Positions 7,799 to 16,588 of a stretch of 64,000 nucleotides of DNA are shown here, one piece after another (position 1 is the first letter of the stretch; each line of letters opens with the position of its first letter). This DNA comes from Inhella gelatinilytica. Its GTDB lineage: Bacteria; Pseudomonadota; Gammaproteobacteria; Burkholderiales; Burkholderiaceae_C. The DNA is taken from positions 248,001-312,000 of the forward strand of contig NZ_JAEDAL010000003.1 in NCBI RefSeq assembly GCF_016093295.1, in the 5' to 3' direction. Below the pieces are notes generated by a model. That model saw only the letters and a program-made list of their open reading frames with translations. It was not told where the DNA came from and did not search any database. The translations under genes were made by a program, and so were the position numbers.

Positions 7799-9481
7799 TT
7801 ATTCGCGCAGGAAGCGCAGCTCCCGCCCGGCCTGCTGCAGGCGCAGCGCCGGCGCAAGGCCGGCTTCGCCCTCGAAGCGGATTTCCAGCGGCGTGATGCG
7901 GGCAAAGAAATGGCGCACCCCCTTGCCAAACAGCTCGAACTCAGCCTGACCGGTGGCCTGCGCAAACAGCCGCTCGCCCTCGCTGCGCACGGTCAGCTTG
8001 AATGCAGGGCTCAGCGCATAGACCCCGCTCAGTTCTGCAAGGCTGGCCGCAGGCAGCTTGAGCGGTTCGGGATGTTCATCGCCCTCGCGTTGAAAGCGCA
8101 TTTCTCGCCCCCCCTGCAGCAGCAGCAGGCTGGGCGGCGCCGAGGCATCCCGCCGCGCGGGAAAGTGCACTTCCAATGCCGCCACCTTGGCATAGAACTG
8201 GTCCGGACTCTTGGCATGCAGCTCGAACTCCCCCTGCCCACTGGCCTGAGCAAACAACTGGTCGCCGCGCACACGCAGCGTGAGTTTGAACTGCGGGTTC
8301 AACGCATAAACCCCGGCGACCGAGGCCAATTGAGCGGGCGTGAGCTTGAGCACGGCGCGGCTTTGTGCGTCATTCAGTGCGCGCTGCTCGGCAGCCACGT
8401 CCCGCAGCGGGCTCTTGGGATCCATCAGGTGTCGCGCCAGATCGGCCACCACCACCTGGGCATTGGACAGAACCAGACCGGCCCGGCGCTCGGTCAAGTT
8501 CAACCACAGCGAACTTGAAAACCCCCCGGTGCCGCCGTCGTGATTGGCAAGCCGCTGGCCGTTCCGGTCTGCCAGCATCCAACCCAGGCCCATTCGCACA
8601 CCGGGTGCTGGGCCCAGTTCGCTGTGAACGGTGAAGGCCAGTGCAAACGCCGCCTGCAAGGGGTGCTCCCCCTGGGCGAGTGCGGATTGGGCATAGCGGG
8701 CCAATTGCGTGGCGCTGGCGCGCAACGCGCCCGCTCCGGCCAGAGCGTCGAACTGCCAAGCCGCCACCGGTTGGCCTTGGGCATCGTGTCCCTGCAGGGC
8801 CGTGGTCGAGCGACCCAGCGGTCCCATGCCGGTGGCGCCACCAAGCCCAATCGGCGTCAGCACCCGTTGCTCCAGCAATTGCGCGTAGGGCTGGGCCGCG
8901 CGCCGTGCCAGCAGCCATCCGAGCAAGCCGTAAGCGAAATTGCTGTACTCGAAGGCTTCGTCCCGCCGGCGCGTGGGCTGCCAGGATTGCAGCGCCGCCA
9001 ACAACGCCGCGCTGTCGAAATCCGCATACGGGTCGGACACCGTGCGCGGTACGAAATTCGGCGGCAAACGGGGCAGGCCGGAACGATGCGTGGCCAGGTC
9101 GACCCAGCGCAAGGGCTGGCCCGCGCTGTCGCGCAGCTTCACCCCGTTGGGCAGCTGCGTTTCGACCGCGTCCTCCAGTCGCAACTCGCCCCGCACCACG
9201 GCGTCGGCCAGCAGCAAGGCCGTAAAGGTCTTGGTAATGGATCCAATCTCGAACGCACTGCGTTCGGGGTCGGGCGTGTCGCTTGGCTTGCGGCTGGCGC
9301 TGGCCACCTTGAGATGGCCGCGCTCGTCGATTTGGGCCACGGCCAGCGCCACGCCCTCGCTTGCCAATCGGTGGTTCAGCAAAGCCGCCAGCGGTTCTGA
9401 CTCCCCACGCGCGGGCCATGCGCCAGCAAGCAGCGCAGCCAAGCTGACTCTCAGGAGAGGACGGCGTTGAATCGAATTCAT
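7799..9481 (-). CDS. Secreted serine hydrolase (beta-lactamase/PBP-like) with duplicated C-terminal domain
   Basis: This 560-residue protein has a signal peptide (residues 1-26), then a class C beta-lactamase-type domain with the S-x-x-K motif SITK (81-84), the Tyr motif YSN (179-181) and HDGGTGG (about 314-320). The last 180 residues hold two similar copies of a small beta domain, each starting near L(A)ELSGVYAL or LASVAGVYAL and ending REMRF or RELRF. The family includes D-aminopeptidases, esterases and PBP-like enzymes; the substrate is unknown. It overlaps the upstream ribbon-helix-helix gene by 4 bases (ATGA). Confidence 0.85.
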   Translation of the reverse strand: MNSIQRRPLLRVSLAALLAGAWPARGESEPLAALLNHRLASEGVALAVAQIDERGHLKVASASRKPSDTPDPERSAFEIGSITKTFTALLLADAVVRGELRLEDAVETQLPNGVKLRDSAGQPLRWVDLATHRSGLPRLPPNFVPRTVSDPYADFDSAALLAALQSWQPTRRRDEAFEYSNFAYGLLGWLLARRAAQPYAQLLEQRVLTPIGLGGATGMGPLGRSTTALQGHDAQGQPVAAWQFDALAGAGALRASATQLARYAQSALAQGEHPLQAAFALAFTVHSELGPAPGVRMGLGWMLADRNGQRLANHDGGTGGFSSSLWLNLTERRAGLVLSNAQVVVADLARHLMDPKSPLRDVAAEQRALNDAQSRAVLKLTPAQLASVAGVYALNPQFKLTLRVRGDQLFAQASGQGEFELHAKSPDQFYAKVAALEVHFPARRDASAPPSLLLLQGGREMRFQREGDEHPEPLKLPAASLAELSGVYALSPAFKLTVRSEGERLFAQATGQAEFELFGKGVRHFFARITPLEIRFEGEAGLAPALRLQQAGRELRFLRE

Positions 9482-9684
9482 GGTTGGGGTTCTTCTGGGT
9501 TGGAGGGGGTGGCCCGGGCTTGCAGGGGGGCCAGCTTGATGCCGCGCCGCGCCAGCGCTTCGCGCAGCAGCACTTCGGCCTGCGCGTTGGCGCTGCGCAG
9601 CTCTTGCGCGGCCAGGCGCTCGACCTCGGCCCACAGGGCAGGGTCCACGCGCAGCGGAAAGGCTTTTTTCCCCGGGCTGGCCAT
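9478..9684 (-). CDS. Arc-like ribbon-helix-helix DNA-binding protein
   Basis: This 68-residue protein reads KKAFPLRVDPALWAEVERLA then a second helix ANAQAEVLLREALARRGI, the standard Arc/MetJ fold with a beta strand of alternating residues (FPLRV). Proteins of this type bind short palindromes as dimers of dimers. It lies in an operon with the SPFH gene behind a palindrome at 11116, so autoregulation is a natural inference. No toxin-like partner is adjacent, so an antitoxin role is less likely. Confidence 0.8.
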   Translation of the reverse strand: MASPGKKAFPLRVDPALWAEVERLAAQELRSANAQAEVLLREALARRGIKLAPLQARATPSNPEEPQP

Positions 9685-9686
9685 GG

Positions 9687-10211
9687 CTATTCACCCGGGC
9701 GGCGGGGCCGTCGCGGCCCGGCCGCCGGAAGGTCGGCGTCCAGCGGCGGTTTCGGGAAGGCCCGCATCACGCGCACCATCCAGGCCGCCAACCACAGCAG
9801 CAGGGCGCCGGTCAGCGTGAAGGTCAGGAAGAGGCCGAGCTTGAGGCCCCACACCTGCTCGCCCGGGAAGTGCACCGCTGCTGACACGGCCAGCAGGAAC
9901 ACGGCCGTGACGCAGCCCACTTCCAGGTTGTAGGGCTCCAGGCGCTTGAGGCTCTCGGCACGGCGTTCGCCCTCGAACCAATACGCGGCATGCGGCAAGT
10001 TCACGCCGCCGCTGCCCATGCCGCGCAGCAGCCGCACCATGCCCGGGCCGACGATCCACGGCGTGGTCCACAGGGTGAAGCCCAGCAGGGCGATGTAGAA
10101 CAGGCGGGGCATTTCCTTGCCCGGGTCGCCCACCTGCTCGGGCAGCCAGGGGCTGCTGCCGAAGAACAGCAGTAGGCACCCCACCCAAACGACGTTGAAC
10201 ACGCGCTCCAT
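9687..10211 (-). CDS. Membrane protein of unknown function in the SPFH operon
   Basis: This 174-residue protein has four predicted membrane segments: near residues 4-20 (VFNVVWVGCLLLFFG), 38-60 (LFYIALLGFTLWTTPWIVG), 98-115 and 124-147, and a basic C-terminal tail (PRRPRRPGE). No family is recognised. Position between an SPFH gene (12 bases) and an Arc-like gene (2 bases) argues for a shared transcript and a role tied to the SPFH scaffold. Confidence 0.7.
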   Translation of the reverse strand: MERVFNVVWVGCLLLFFGSSPWLPEQVGDPGKEMPRLFYIALLGFTLWTTPWIVGPGMVRLLRGMGSGGVNLPHAAYWFEGERRAESLKRLEPYNLEVGCVTAVFLLAVSAAVHFPGEQVWGLKLGLFLTFTLTGALLLWLAAWMVRVMRAFPKPPLDADLPAAGPRRPRRPGE

Positions 10212-10223
10212 GGCGGTGCCCCT

Positions 10224-11093
10224 TTAGCTGTACAGCGTGCCGGCGTTGACGATGGGCTGGGTGTCCTTGTCCGAACACAGCACCACCAACAGGTTGCTCA
10301 CCATGGCTGCTTTGCGCTCGTCGTCCAGGTGCACGATCTCGCGCTCCGAAAGGCCTTTGAGCGCCGCCTCGACCATGCTGACGGCGCCGTGCACGATCTT
10401 CTGGCGGGCGCTGATGATGGCTTCGGCCTGCTGGCGGCGCAGCATCACCTGCGCAATTTCCGGAGCATAGGCCAAGTGGCTGATCTTGGCGTCCAGCACC
10501 TCAACCCCGGCGTCGGCAAAGCGAGCCTGCAGTTCGGTGATCAAGGCGCGGGCCACTTCGTCTTGGCCCGAGCGCAGCGTGATCGCGTTGTGCGGCAGGT
10601 CTTCGCCGTCGTCGTAGGCGTAGCTGGTGGCCAGGTGGCGGATGGCGGCTTCCGCCTGCACGCGCACATAAGCCTCGTAATCATCGACTTGGAAGAGTGC
10701 CTGGGCGCTGTCGCGCACCTGCCAGACCACGACCGCCGAAATCTCAATCGGGTTGCCGCGGGCGTCGTTGACCTTCAGGATGGGGGCATTCAGGTTGCGG
10801 GCGCGCAGGCTGATCTTGCGCTTGAAGGCCAAGGGGTTGGCCCAGCGCAGGCCGGCCTCGCGGTCGCTGCCGTTGTAGCGGCCGAACACCGTCAGCGCCG
10901 CCGCCTGGTTAGGGGCCAGCATGTACAGGCCCGCCAGCAGGGCCACGCCCAAAAGAAAGAAAGCGCCGGCGAGCAAAGGGTTGCCGGCCCGGGTCAGAAC
11001 GAAGAAGGCAAAGGCCACGAGCCCGAAGCCGGCGCCGGCCATCAGGTAGCCGTTGGTGCTGCGGGCGGGGGTTTCAACGATGGCATGGGACAT
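10224..11093 (-). CDS. SPFH (Band 7) domain membrane protein
   Basis: This 289-residue protein has two N-terminal membrane segments (about residues 18-33 and 41-60) and then an SPFH domain: [48 protein letters not shown] and the coiled-coil [16 protein letters not shown] region. SPFH proteins form ring-shaped scaffolds on membranes and often work with proteases or stress responses. It is the first gene of a four-gene minus-strand operon ending with the serine hydrolase. Confidence 0.9.
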   Translation of the reverse strand: MSHAIVETPARSTNGYLMAGAGFGLVAFAFFVLTRAGNPLLAGAFFLLGVALLAGLYMLAPNQAAALTVFGRYNGSDREAGLRWANPLAFKRKISLRARNLNAPILKVNDARGNPIEISAVVVWQVRDSAQALFQVDDYEAYVRVQAEAAIRHLATSYAYDDGEDLPHNAITLRSGQDEVARALITELQARFADAGVEVLDAKISHLAYAPEIAQVMLRRQQAEAIISARQKIVHGAVSMVEAALKGLSEREIVHLDDERKAAMVSNLLVVLCSDKDTQPIVNAGTLYS

Positions 11094-11115
11094 GACTCAG
11101 CTCCGAAATGAAATC

Positions 11116-11131
11116 AAAGTGATATCACTTT
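11116..11131. promoter_or_regulatory. Perfect 16-bp palindrome, likely operator of the SPFH operon
   Basis: AAAGTGATATCACTTT is a perfect two-fold palindrome 22 bases upstream of the SPFH start codon. It is AT-rich in a GC-rich setting and placed where a repressor would block transcription. The ribbon-helix-helix protein of the same operon is a plausible binder; this is inference. Confidence 0.7.
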
Positions 11132-11175
11132 AAGGCGAGGACGCCATCCCTGCAAGCTTTTTTTGACGGGGGTTC

Positions 11176-12120
11176 TTAAACGAGCGTCTGAATGAGGCTC
11201 AGCACCCGCTGAGGCGCGTCCGGGGCTTGGGCCTCCACCGCGGTGCGATCGGGCATGCTGCGCAACCAAGTAATTTGGCGCTTGGCCAATTGGCGCGTGG
11301 CCGCCTGGGCGCGCTCGCGCATCCGGGGCAAATCGGGCGGGTCAGCTTCGTCCAGCGCCTCCCACGCTTGGCGGTAACCCACGCAGCGCATGGCGGGCAG
11401 GTCCAGGTGCAGGTCGCCGCGGGCACGGAGCTGGCGCACCTCGCCCAAAAAACCGGCGTCCAGCATGGCGTCAAAGCGGGCATTCAACCGTGCGTGCAAC
11501 CAGGCCCGGTCTTCGGTTTCGAGGCTGATGAGCGGCCAATCGACGCCTGGGCTCTTCGCGGCTTCGGCGTGCCACGCACTCAAGGGCCGTCCGCTGAGGC
11601 GGTAGACCTCCACCGCGCGCTGGATGCGCTGGCTGTCGGTGGGGTGCAGGCGCGCGGCGGTGGGTGGGTCGACCCGCTGCAACTCAGCATGCAGCGCCGG
11701 CCAGCCCAACGCGGCGGCTTCGCGGTCCACCTGCGCGCGCACCGCCGGGCTGCTGGGGGGCATGTCGGAAATGCCGTCTCGCAGCGCCTTCACGTACAGC
11801 ATGGTGCCGCCGACCAGCAGCGGCAAGCGTCCGCGGGCTTGGACTTCGCTGACCAGGCGCTGGGCATCCGCCACAAACTGCGCGGCGCTGTAGCTTTGTA
11901 GCGGGTCGAGGATGTCGATCAGGTGGTGCGGCACCGCCTGTTGCTCGGCCGCCGTCGGCTTGGCGCTGCCAATGTCCAGCCCGCGGTAGATCAGTGCCGA
12001 ATCGACGCTGATCACCTCCACCGGCAAGCGCTGCGCCACCGCCAAGGCCGCAGCCGTCTTGCCGCAGCCGGTGGGGCCGACCAAGAAGACGGGCTTCAAG
12101 CGAGGCCCAAGGCCACTCAA
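11176..12120 (-). CDS. miaA: tRNA dimethylallyltransferase
   Basis: MiaA adds the dimethylallyl group to A37 of tRNAs reading UNN codons. Visible are the P-loop [28 protein letters not shown], the HHLIDILDP motif, [10 protein letters not shown] and [12 protein letters not shown]. The TTG at 12120 gives 314 residues, close to the family's usual 316, overlaps the upstream stop by 4 bases (TTGA) and has GGGAGAA just before it. An ATG at 12150 would overlap the upstream gene by 34 bases and is the alternative start. Confidence 0.93.
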   Translation of the reverse strand: MSGLGPRLKPVFLVGPTGCGKTAAALAVAQRLPVEVISVDSALIYRGLDIGSAKPTAAEQQAVPHHLIDILDPLQSYSAAQFVADAQRLVSEVQARGRLPLLVGGTMLYVKALRDGISDMPPSSPAVRAQVDREAAALGWPALHAELQRVDPPTAARLHPTDSQRIQRAVEVYRLSGRPLSAWHAEAAKSPGVDWPLISLETEDRAWLHARLNARFDAMLDAGFLGEVRQLRARGDLHLDLPAMRCVGYRQAWEALDEADPPDLPRMRERAQAATRQLAKRQITWLRSMPDRTAVEAQAPDAPQRVLSLIQTLV

Positions 12121-13937
12121 AACTTCTCCCACGGCGCCAAGTAACGCCATTGGCCCATGGGCAGCGCAGACAGGGGGATTCGCCCCATGCGGACGCGTTT
12201 CAGCGCCACCACCTTGAGGCCCACCAGCTCGCACATGCGGCGGATTTGGCGCTTGCGGCCCTCGCGCAGCACAAAGCGCAACTGGTCTTCATTGGCCCAG
12301 CTGACCTTGGCTTCGCGCAGTTGCACGCCATCCAATTCCAGCCCGTGGTTCAAGCGGGCCAACTGGGCCTCGGGGAAGGTGTGCATGGGGTGTTCACCTT
12401 CCGCCGCCCCTTCGACCGCCACGCGCACCAGGTATTCCTTCTCGACGTCGCTCTCATCGCCAATCAGGGCTTTGGCGATGCGCCCATCCTGGGTGAAGAC
12501 CAGCAAGCCGGTGGAGTCGATGTCCAGCCGGCCGGCGGGCGCCAGCCCGCGCAATTGCGCCGGGTTGAAGTCCACATGGCCTTGGGTGGGGTCTTCGGCC
12601 CAGCGGCTGTCCGCGCGGATCAGGCTCACGGCAGGCTCGTAACCGTCCTCGGGCTGGCCGCTGACCACGCCGATGGGTTTGTGCAGCAGGATGGTGACCT
12701 GCTTGGCCTGCTGCTTGTGGGCGGCCGGGTCGATTTCAATCACGGCATCGGGGCCGACGCGCTGGCCCAGCACGGCCATCTTGCCGTCGACCTTGACCCA
12801 GCCGGCGGCAATCCAATCGTCGGCTTCCCGGCGAGACGACTGACCGCGCTCGGCCATCACCTTGGAGAGGCGCTCGCCGTCGGCCGAGAAGTTCTGGCGT
12901 TCGGGCGCGACGCTCGGCCCACGGGGTTCGGGGGCGATGCGCTCGTTGTCCGCCCAGCGTTCGCGCGGGGCGCGGTCTTCACGGTGGGGGCGGTCGCCCC
13001 ACTGCGGACGCTCGTCCCGGCGCGGCCGGTCGTCAAAGCGCGAGCGGTCGCCGAAGTCGCGACGCTCGCCCCGGTCGGAGCGCTCCCCGCGTGGGCCGCC
13101 AAAGCCCTGACCCTCGGGGCGGCGGGGACGGTCGCCAAACGGGGCACGGTCCTCACGACGGGGGCGATCCCCAAACGGCGGGCGCTCGTCCCGGCGCGGC
13201 CGGTCGTCAAAGCGCGGGCGGTCGCCGAAGTCGCGACGCTCGCCCCGGTCGGTGCGTTCACCGCGCGGGCCGCCAAAGCCCTGACCCTCGGGGCGGCGGG
13301 GACGGTCGCCAAACGGGGCACGGTCCTCGCGACGGGGGCGATCGCCGAAGTCGCGACGCTCGCCCCGGTCGGTGCGTTCACCGCGGGGGCCACCAAAACC
13401 TTGGCCCTCGGGGCGGCGGGGGCGGTCGCCAAACGGGACACGGTCCTCGCGACGGGGGCGATCGCCGAATGGCGGGCGCTCGTCCCGGCGTGGCCGATCG
13501 TCAAAGCGCGGGCGGTCGCCGAAGTCGCGACGCTCGCCCCGGTCCCCTCGGTCGGAGCGCTCCCCGCGGGGGCCACCAAAACCTTGGCCCTCGGGGCGGC
13601 GGGGGCGGTCACCAAACGGAGCACGGTCCTCGCGACGGGGGCGATCCCCAAACGGCGCACGGTCTTCGCGGTGCGGACGGTCGCCGAAGTCGCGTCGATC
13701 CCCAAACGGCGCACGGTCTTCGCGGCGCGGGCCGCCAAAGCCGCCGCGTTCATCACGAGGGCGATCGCTGCGTTGCTGGCGGTCTTGACGGTCGCGGCGT
13801 TCGCGCTCGGCTTGGGCCTCGGCCAGCGTCGGGCGTTTCTTGGGGGTGTTGATGCCGCGCACAGGCGCGCGGTCATTGCGGGGTTTGGCCGCTATCTTGA
13901 GGGACAGCGTGGATTTCTTTTTGGTGTCGTCGGTCAT
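12117..13937 (-). CDS. rluB: RsuA/RluB-family rRNA pseudouridine synthase with long repetitive Arg/Asp/Gly-rich N-terminus
   Basis: The last 250 of 606 residues form a normal RluB-type enzyme: an S4 domain ([20 protein letters not shown], from about 355), the catalytic motif [14 protein letters not shown] (Asp near 472) and the C-terminal [11 protein letters not shown]. It converts uridine to pseudouridine, probably in 23S rRNA. The first 350 residues are a low-complexity tail made of repeated units such as [12 protein letters not shown] and [12 protein letters not shown] (the latter four times). Many Burkholderiales homologues have Arg-rich extensions, presumably for RNA binding; repeat number probably varies. 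Ends 4 bases into miaA. Confidence 0.9.
   Translation of the reverse strand: MTDDTKKKSTLSLKIAAKPRNDRAPVRGINTPKKRPTLAEAQAERERRDRQDRQQRSDRPRDERGGFGGPRREDRAPFGDRRDFGDRPHREDRAPFGDRPRREDRAPFGDRPRRPEGQGFGGPRGERSDRGDRGERRDFGDRPRFDDRPRRDERPPFGDRPRREDRVPFGDRPRRPEGQGFGGPRGERTDRGERRDFGDRPRREDRAPFGDRPRRPEGQGFGGPRGERTDRGERRDFGDRPRFDDRPRRDERPPFGDRPRREDRAPFGDRPRRPEGQGFGGPRGERSDRGERRDFGDRSRFDDRPRRDERPQWGDRPHREDRAPRERWADNERIAPEPRGPSVAPERQNFSADGERLSKVMAERGQSSRREADDWIAAGWVKVDGKMAVLGQRVGPDAVIEIDPAAHKQQAKQVTILLHKPIGVVSGQPEDGYEPAVSLIRADSRWAEDPTQGHVDFNPAQLRGLAPAGRLDIDSTGLLVFTQDGRIAKALIGDESDVEKEYLVRVAVEGAAEGEHPMHTFPEAQLARLNHGLELDGVQLREAKVSWANEDQLRFVLREGRKRQIRRMCELVGLKVVALKRVRMGRIPLSALPMGQWRYLAPWEKF
13060..13700. repeat. 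Imperfect tandem repeats inside the pseudouridine synthase gene
   Basis: On the plus strand the block CCAAAGCCCTGACCCTCGGG or its close variant recurs near 13097, 13274, 13394 and 13574, each followed by GGCGGTCGCCAAACGG-type sequence. The spacing is 120-180 bases and is a multiple of three, so unit gain or loss keeps the frame. The repeats encode the Arg/Asp/Gly-rich tail. Confidence 0.8.
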
Positions 13938-13970
13938 GTCAAACCCCAGGGAAAAAACAGCGGTGCGGGC

Positions 13971-15893
13971 TCAACGGCCGCGCAGAAAGAGCGTGTCCAG
14001 ATCGGCCATGCTGAGTTGACGCCAAGTGGGGCGTCCATGGTTGCATTGGTCGGCGCGTTCGGTGGCTTCCATGTCACGCAGCAGGGCATTCATTTCGGGC
14101 AGGCTCAAGGCGCGGTTGGCGCGCACGGCGGCGTGGCAGGCCATCGTGGCGAGCAAGTCATGCTGGGCTCGCTCCAGCACATTGGAGCCGCCCACTTGCG
14201 CCAAGTCGGCCAGCACCTGACGACACAACGCCACCAAATCAGCCCCCTCCAGGAGGGCCGGGCGACAGCGTAAGGCCAACTGTTGACGTCCGATGGGGCT
14301 GAGGTCCAGGCCGAGCTCAAGCAAAGCTTCGGCCTGTGATTCGGCCGTGGCCATTTCAGTTGCTGAGGCGGCGAACACCAGCGGAATCAGCAGGGGCTGG
14401 GCGTCCATGCGCCGCGCCAGAGCGGATTTCAGCCGTTCGTAGAGCACCCGCTCATGGGCCGCATGCATGTCCACCACCACCAGACCTTGGCGGTTCTCCG
14501 CCAGGATGTAGACCCCATGCACTTGGGCCACCGCGCGGCCGAGCGGCCATTCGGTCACGGGCGCGGTGTTTGGGGCAGGCGGCACGGCCGCCAGAGCGGC
14601 AGGGGCCGGGGCGGCTTCAAGCCGAGCCAACCAGGCGTCCCGCCGAGCTGGCGCTGGCTCAGGGGCTTGCCAGTTCAGGGCCGACTGCACACGCGGCATG
14701 GCAGTTGCGGCGACGGGCTCCTGCGCCGACCATGCCGGGGCGGGCGCCAGGGTGTAGCCGCTCGACCGCGTGTCAGTCGGCGCGTCTCCCCTGGCTGCTT
14801 CGGCCTGGGGCTCCAGCTCGGAGCGGGTGGCCTGCGAGGTGGCCAGGGCCTCAACGGCCAGCCGTCGCAACTGCTGGTGCAGCCCGCGGCTGTCGCGGAA
14901 GCGAACCTCAATTTTGGTGGGGTGAACGTTCACGTCGACTTGTTCGGGCTCGATGTCGATGCGAACGAAATAGGTGGGTTGGCGCTGGCCATGCAGCACA
15001 TCGTCAAAAGCCGAGCGCAGGGCATGGGCCAAGGTGCGGTCGCGCACAAAACGGCCGTTCACATACAGGTATTGGTGATCGGCGCGGCTGCGTGCGGCCT
15101 CCGGAAGCCCGAGCCGGCCTTGGACGCGCAAGGAGGGCACTTCCCACGCAAAGGCCCGGCTGGTGAGCAGGAAGTCGTCGCCGAGAACGTCTTGCAGCCG
15201 CTGATCGGCCGATGCGGCCCGCCAGTGTTCGAGGCGCATGCCCTCGCTCCACAGGGAGAACGCGACGCCCGGGTGCGCCAAGGCTTGGCGGCGCAGGGTC
15301 TCCACGCAATGGGCCTGTTCCGTGGCCTCGGTTTTCAGGAACTTGCGGCGGGCCGGCGTGTTGAAGAAGAGCTCGCGCACCTCCACGGTCGTGCCCACGG
15401 TGCGGGCGGCGGGCCGCAACTCGCCCGAGCGGGCGTCCAAGCGGGTGGCGTGCGCAGCATCGGTTGTGCGGCTCGTCACACTGAAATCGGACACCGATGC
15501 AATGGCAGCCAGCGCTTCACCCCGAAACCCCAGGCTGTGCACACTCTCCAACTCGTGCAGATCGCGGATCTTGCTCGTGGCGTGGCGCTTGAGGGCCAAA
15601 GGCAATTCCGACTCGGGAATGCCGGCGCCATCGTCTTCGACGGTGATGCCGCGGATGCCGCCGCCCAGAAGCCGCACGGTGATTTGGCTCGCGCCCGCAT
15701 CCAGGGCGTTGTCGACGAGCTCCCGCACGACGGACGCAGGCCGCTCCACCACCTCGCCCGCCGCGATTTGGCTGATCAATTCGTCGGGAAGTTCGGCGAT
15801 TGGGCGGCGGGTGGGGGCCGCAGGGGAGGGCTCAGGGCGTGTCGAGTGGTTGTTGTCGAACGCGCTCGCCCCGGCCGTTTGGGCATCGTGCAT
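13971..15893 (-). CDS. mutL: DNA mismatch repair protein MutL
   Basis: This 640-residue MutL couples MutS mismatch recognition to strand incision. The N-terminal GHKL ATPase shows EVVERPASVVRELVDNALDAGA, DDGAGIPESEL and HATSKI...LGFRGEALAAI. A Pro/Ala-rich linker spans about residues 350-430. The C-terminal domain has DMHAAHERVLYE, which matches the endonuclease motif DQHA-x2-E-x4-E except for Met in place of Gln, and CNHGRPT in place of CPHGRP. It is therefore probably an incising MutL with two unusual substitutions. Confidence 0.95.
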   Translation of the reverse strand: MHDAQTAGASAFDNNHSTRPEPSPAAPTRRPIAELPDELISQIAAGEVVERPASVVRELVDNALDAGASQITVRLLGGGIRGITVEDDGAGIPESELPLALKRHATSKIRDLHELESVHSLGFRGEALAAIASVSDFSVTSRTTDAAHATRLDARSGELRPAARTVGTTVEVRELFFNTPARRKFLKTEATEQAHCVETLRRQALAHPGVAFSLWSEGMRLEHWRAASADQRLQDVLGDDFLLTSRAFAWEVPSLRVQGRLGLPEAARSRADHQYLYVNGRFVRDRTLAHALRSAFDDVLHGQRQPTYFVRIDIEPEQVDVNVHPTKIEVRFRDSRGLHQQLRRLAVEALATSQATRSELEPQAEAARGDAPTDTRSSGYTLAPAPAWSAQEPVAATAMPRVQSALNWQAPEPAPARRDAWLARLEAAPAPAALAAVPPAPNTAPVTEWPLGRAVAQVHGVYILAENRQGLVVVDMHAAHERVLYERLKSALARRMDAQPLLIPLVFAASATEMATAESQAEALLELGLDLSPIGRQQLALRCRPALLEGADLVALCRQVLADLAQVGGSNVLERAQHDLLATMACHAAVRANRALSLPEMNALLRDMEATERADQCNHGRPTWRQLSMADLDTLFLRGR

Positions 15894-15927
15894 GGGGGGA
15901 TTTTAGGAAGCCCCGAGAATCCGCGCC

Positions 15928-16578
15928 ATGGAACTCCTTGCCCTGTTGATTGATTTCGTCCTCCACGTGGACCGGCACATTGCTGCGTTTGTGGGCGCTT
16001 ATGGCCCCTGGGTCTATGCCCTGTTGTTCGCCATTGTGTTTGTCGAGACCGGATTGGTGGTCATGCCCTTTCTGCCCGGCGACTCGCTGCTCTTCATCGC
16101 GGGGGCCTTGTGCGCAGCGGGGGCCATGAATTTCTCGGTCACGGTCGGCGTGCTGCTGGCAGCGGCCTGGCTGGGCAATCAGACCAATTACTGCATTGGA
16201 CGGTGGGTGGGCCCCCGGGTGTTTCAGTGGGAGGACAGCCGATTGTTCAACCGCAAGGCGTTTGACTCGGCCCATGCGTTCTATGAAAAGTACGGCGGCA
16301 TCACCATCATCGTGGCCCGGTTCCTGCCCTTTTTGCGCACCTTCGCGCCCTTTGTGGCGGGCGTTGCGGCCATGAGCCATCGCAAATTCACGGCCTTTGA
16401 CCTGTTTGGCGGCGCATTCTGGATTTTGAGCCTCACGAGCTTGGGCTACGCCTTTGGGAATGTGCCGGTGGTGAAGGAGAACATGGAAAAGGTGATCTGG
16501 GCCATGATTCTGATTCCAGGGGTGTTGGCCTTACTCGGTGCCTGGCGCGCCAAGCGTCGCGCGGCTTTGGCAAGCTAA
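15928..16578 (+). CDS. DedA-family membrane protein
   Basis: This 216-residue protein carries DedA features: FVETGLVVMPFLPGDSLLF, then GNQTNYCIGRWVGPRVF, a YEKYGG segment, and the conserved ARFLPFLRTFAPFVAGVAAM with its Arg residues. DedA proteins are inner-membrane proteins needed for envelope integrity and proposed to flip undecaprenyl phosphate or phospholipids. It is divergent from mutL with 34 bases between the start codons, so promoters must overlap. Confidence 0.9.
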   Translation: MELLALLIDFVLHVDRHIAAFVGAYGPWVYALLFAIVFVETGLVVMPFLPGDSLLFIAGALCAAGAMNFSVTVGVLLAAAWLGNQTNYCIGRWVGPRVFQWEDSRLFNRKAFDSAHAFYEKYGGITIIVARFLPFLRTFAPFVAGVAAMSHRKFTAFDLFGGAFWILSLTSLGYAFGNVPVVKENMEKVIWAMILIPGVLALLGAWRAKRRAALAS

Positions 16579-16588
16579 GGAGGCCGAG

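Noticed and set aside
9478-9684. Arc-like protein as the antitoxin of a toxin-antitoxin pair
   Set aside because: Neither neighbour resembles a known toxin: one is a secreted serine hydrolase and the other a multi-pass membrane protein. A regulatory role for the SPFH operon fits better.
13060-13700. Regular repeats considered as a CRISPR array
   Set aside because: The repeats differ from each other, the spacers are also repetitive, the period is a multiple of three and the frame is open through all of it, so it is protein-coding repetition.
12150-14273. A 707-codon plus-strand open frame over the pseudouridine synthase and mutL genes
   Set aside because: It mirrors the Arg/Gly repeat region and mutL, has no ribosome site and encodes no recognisable domain.
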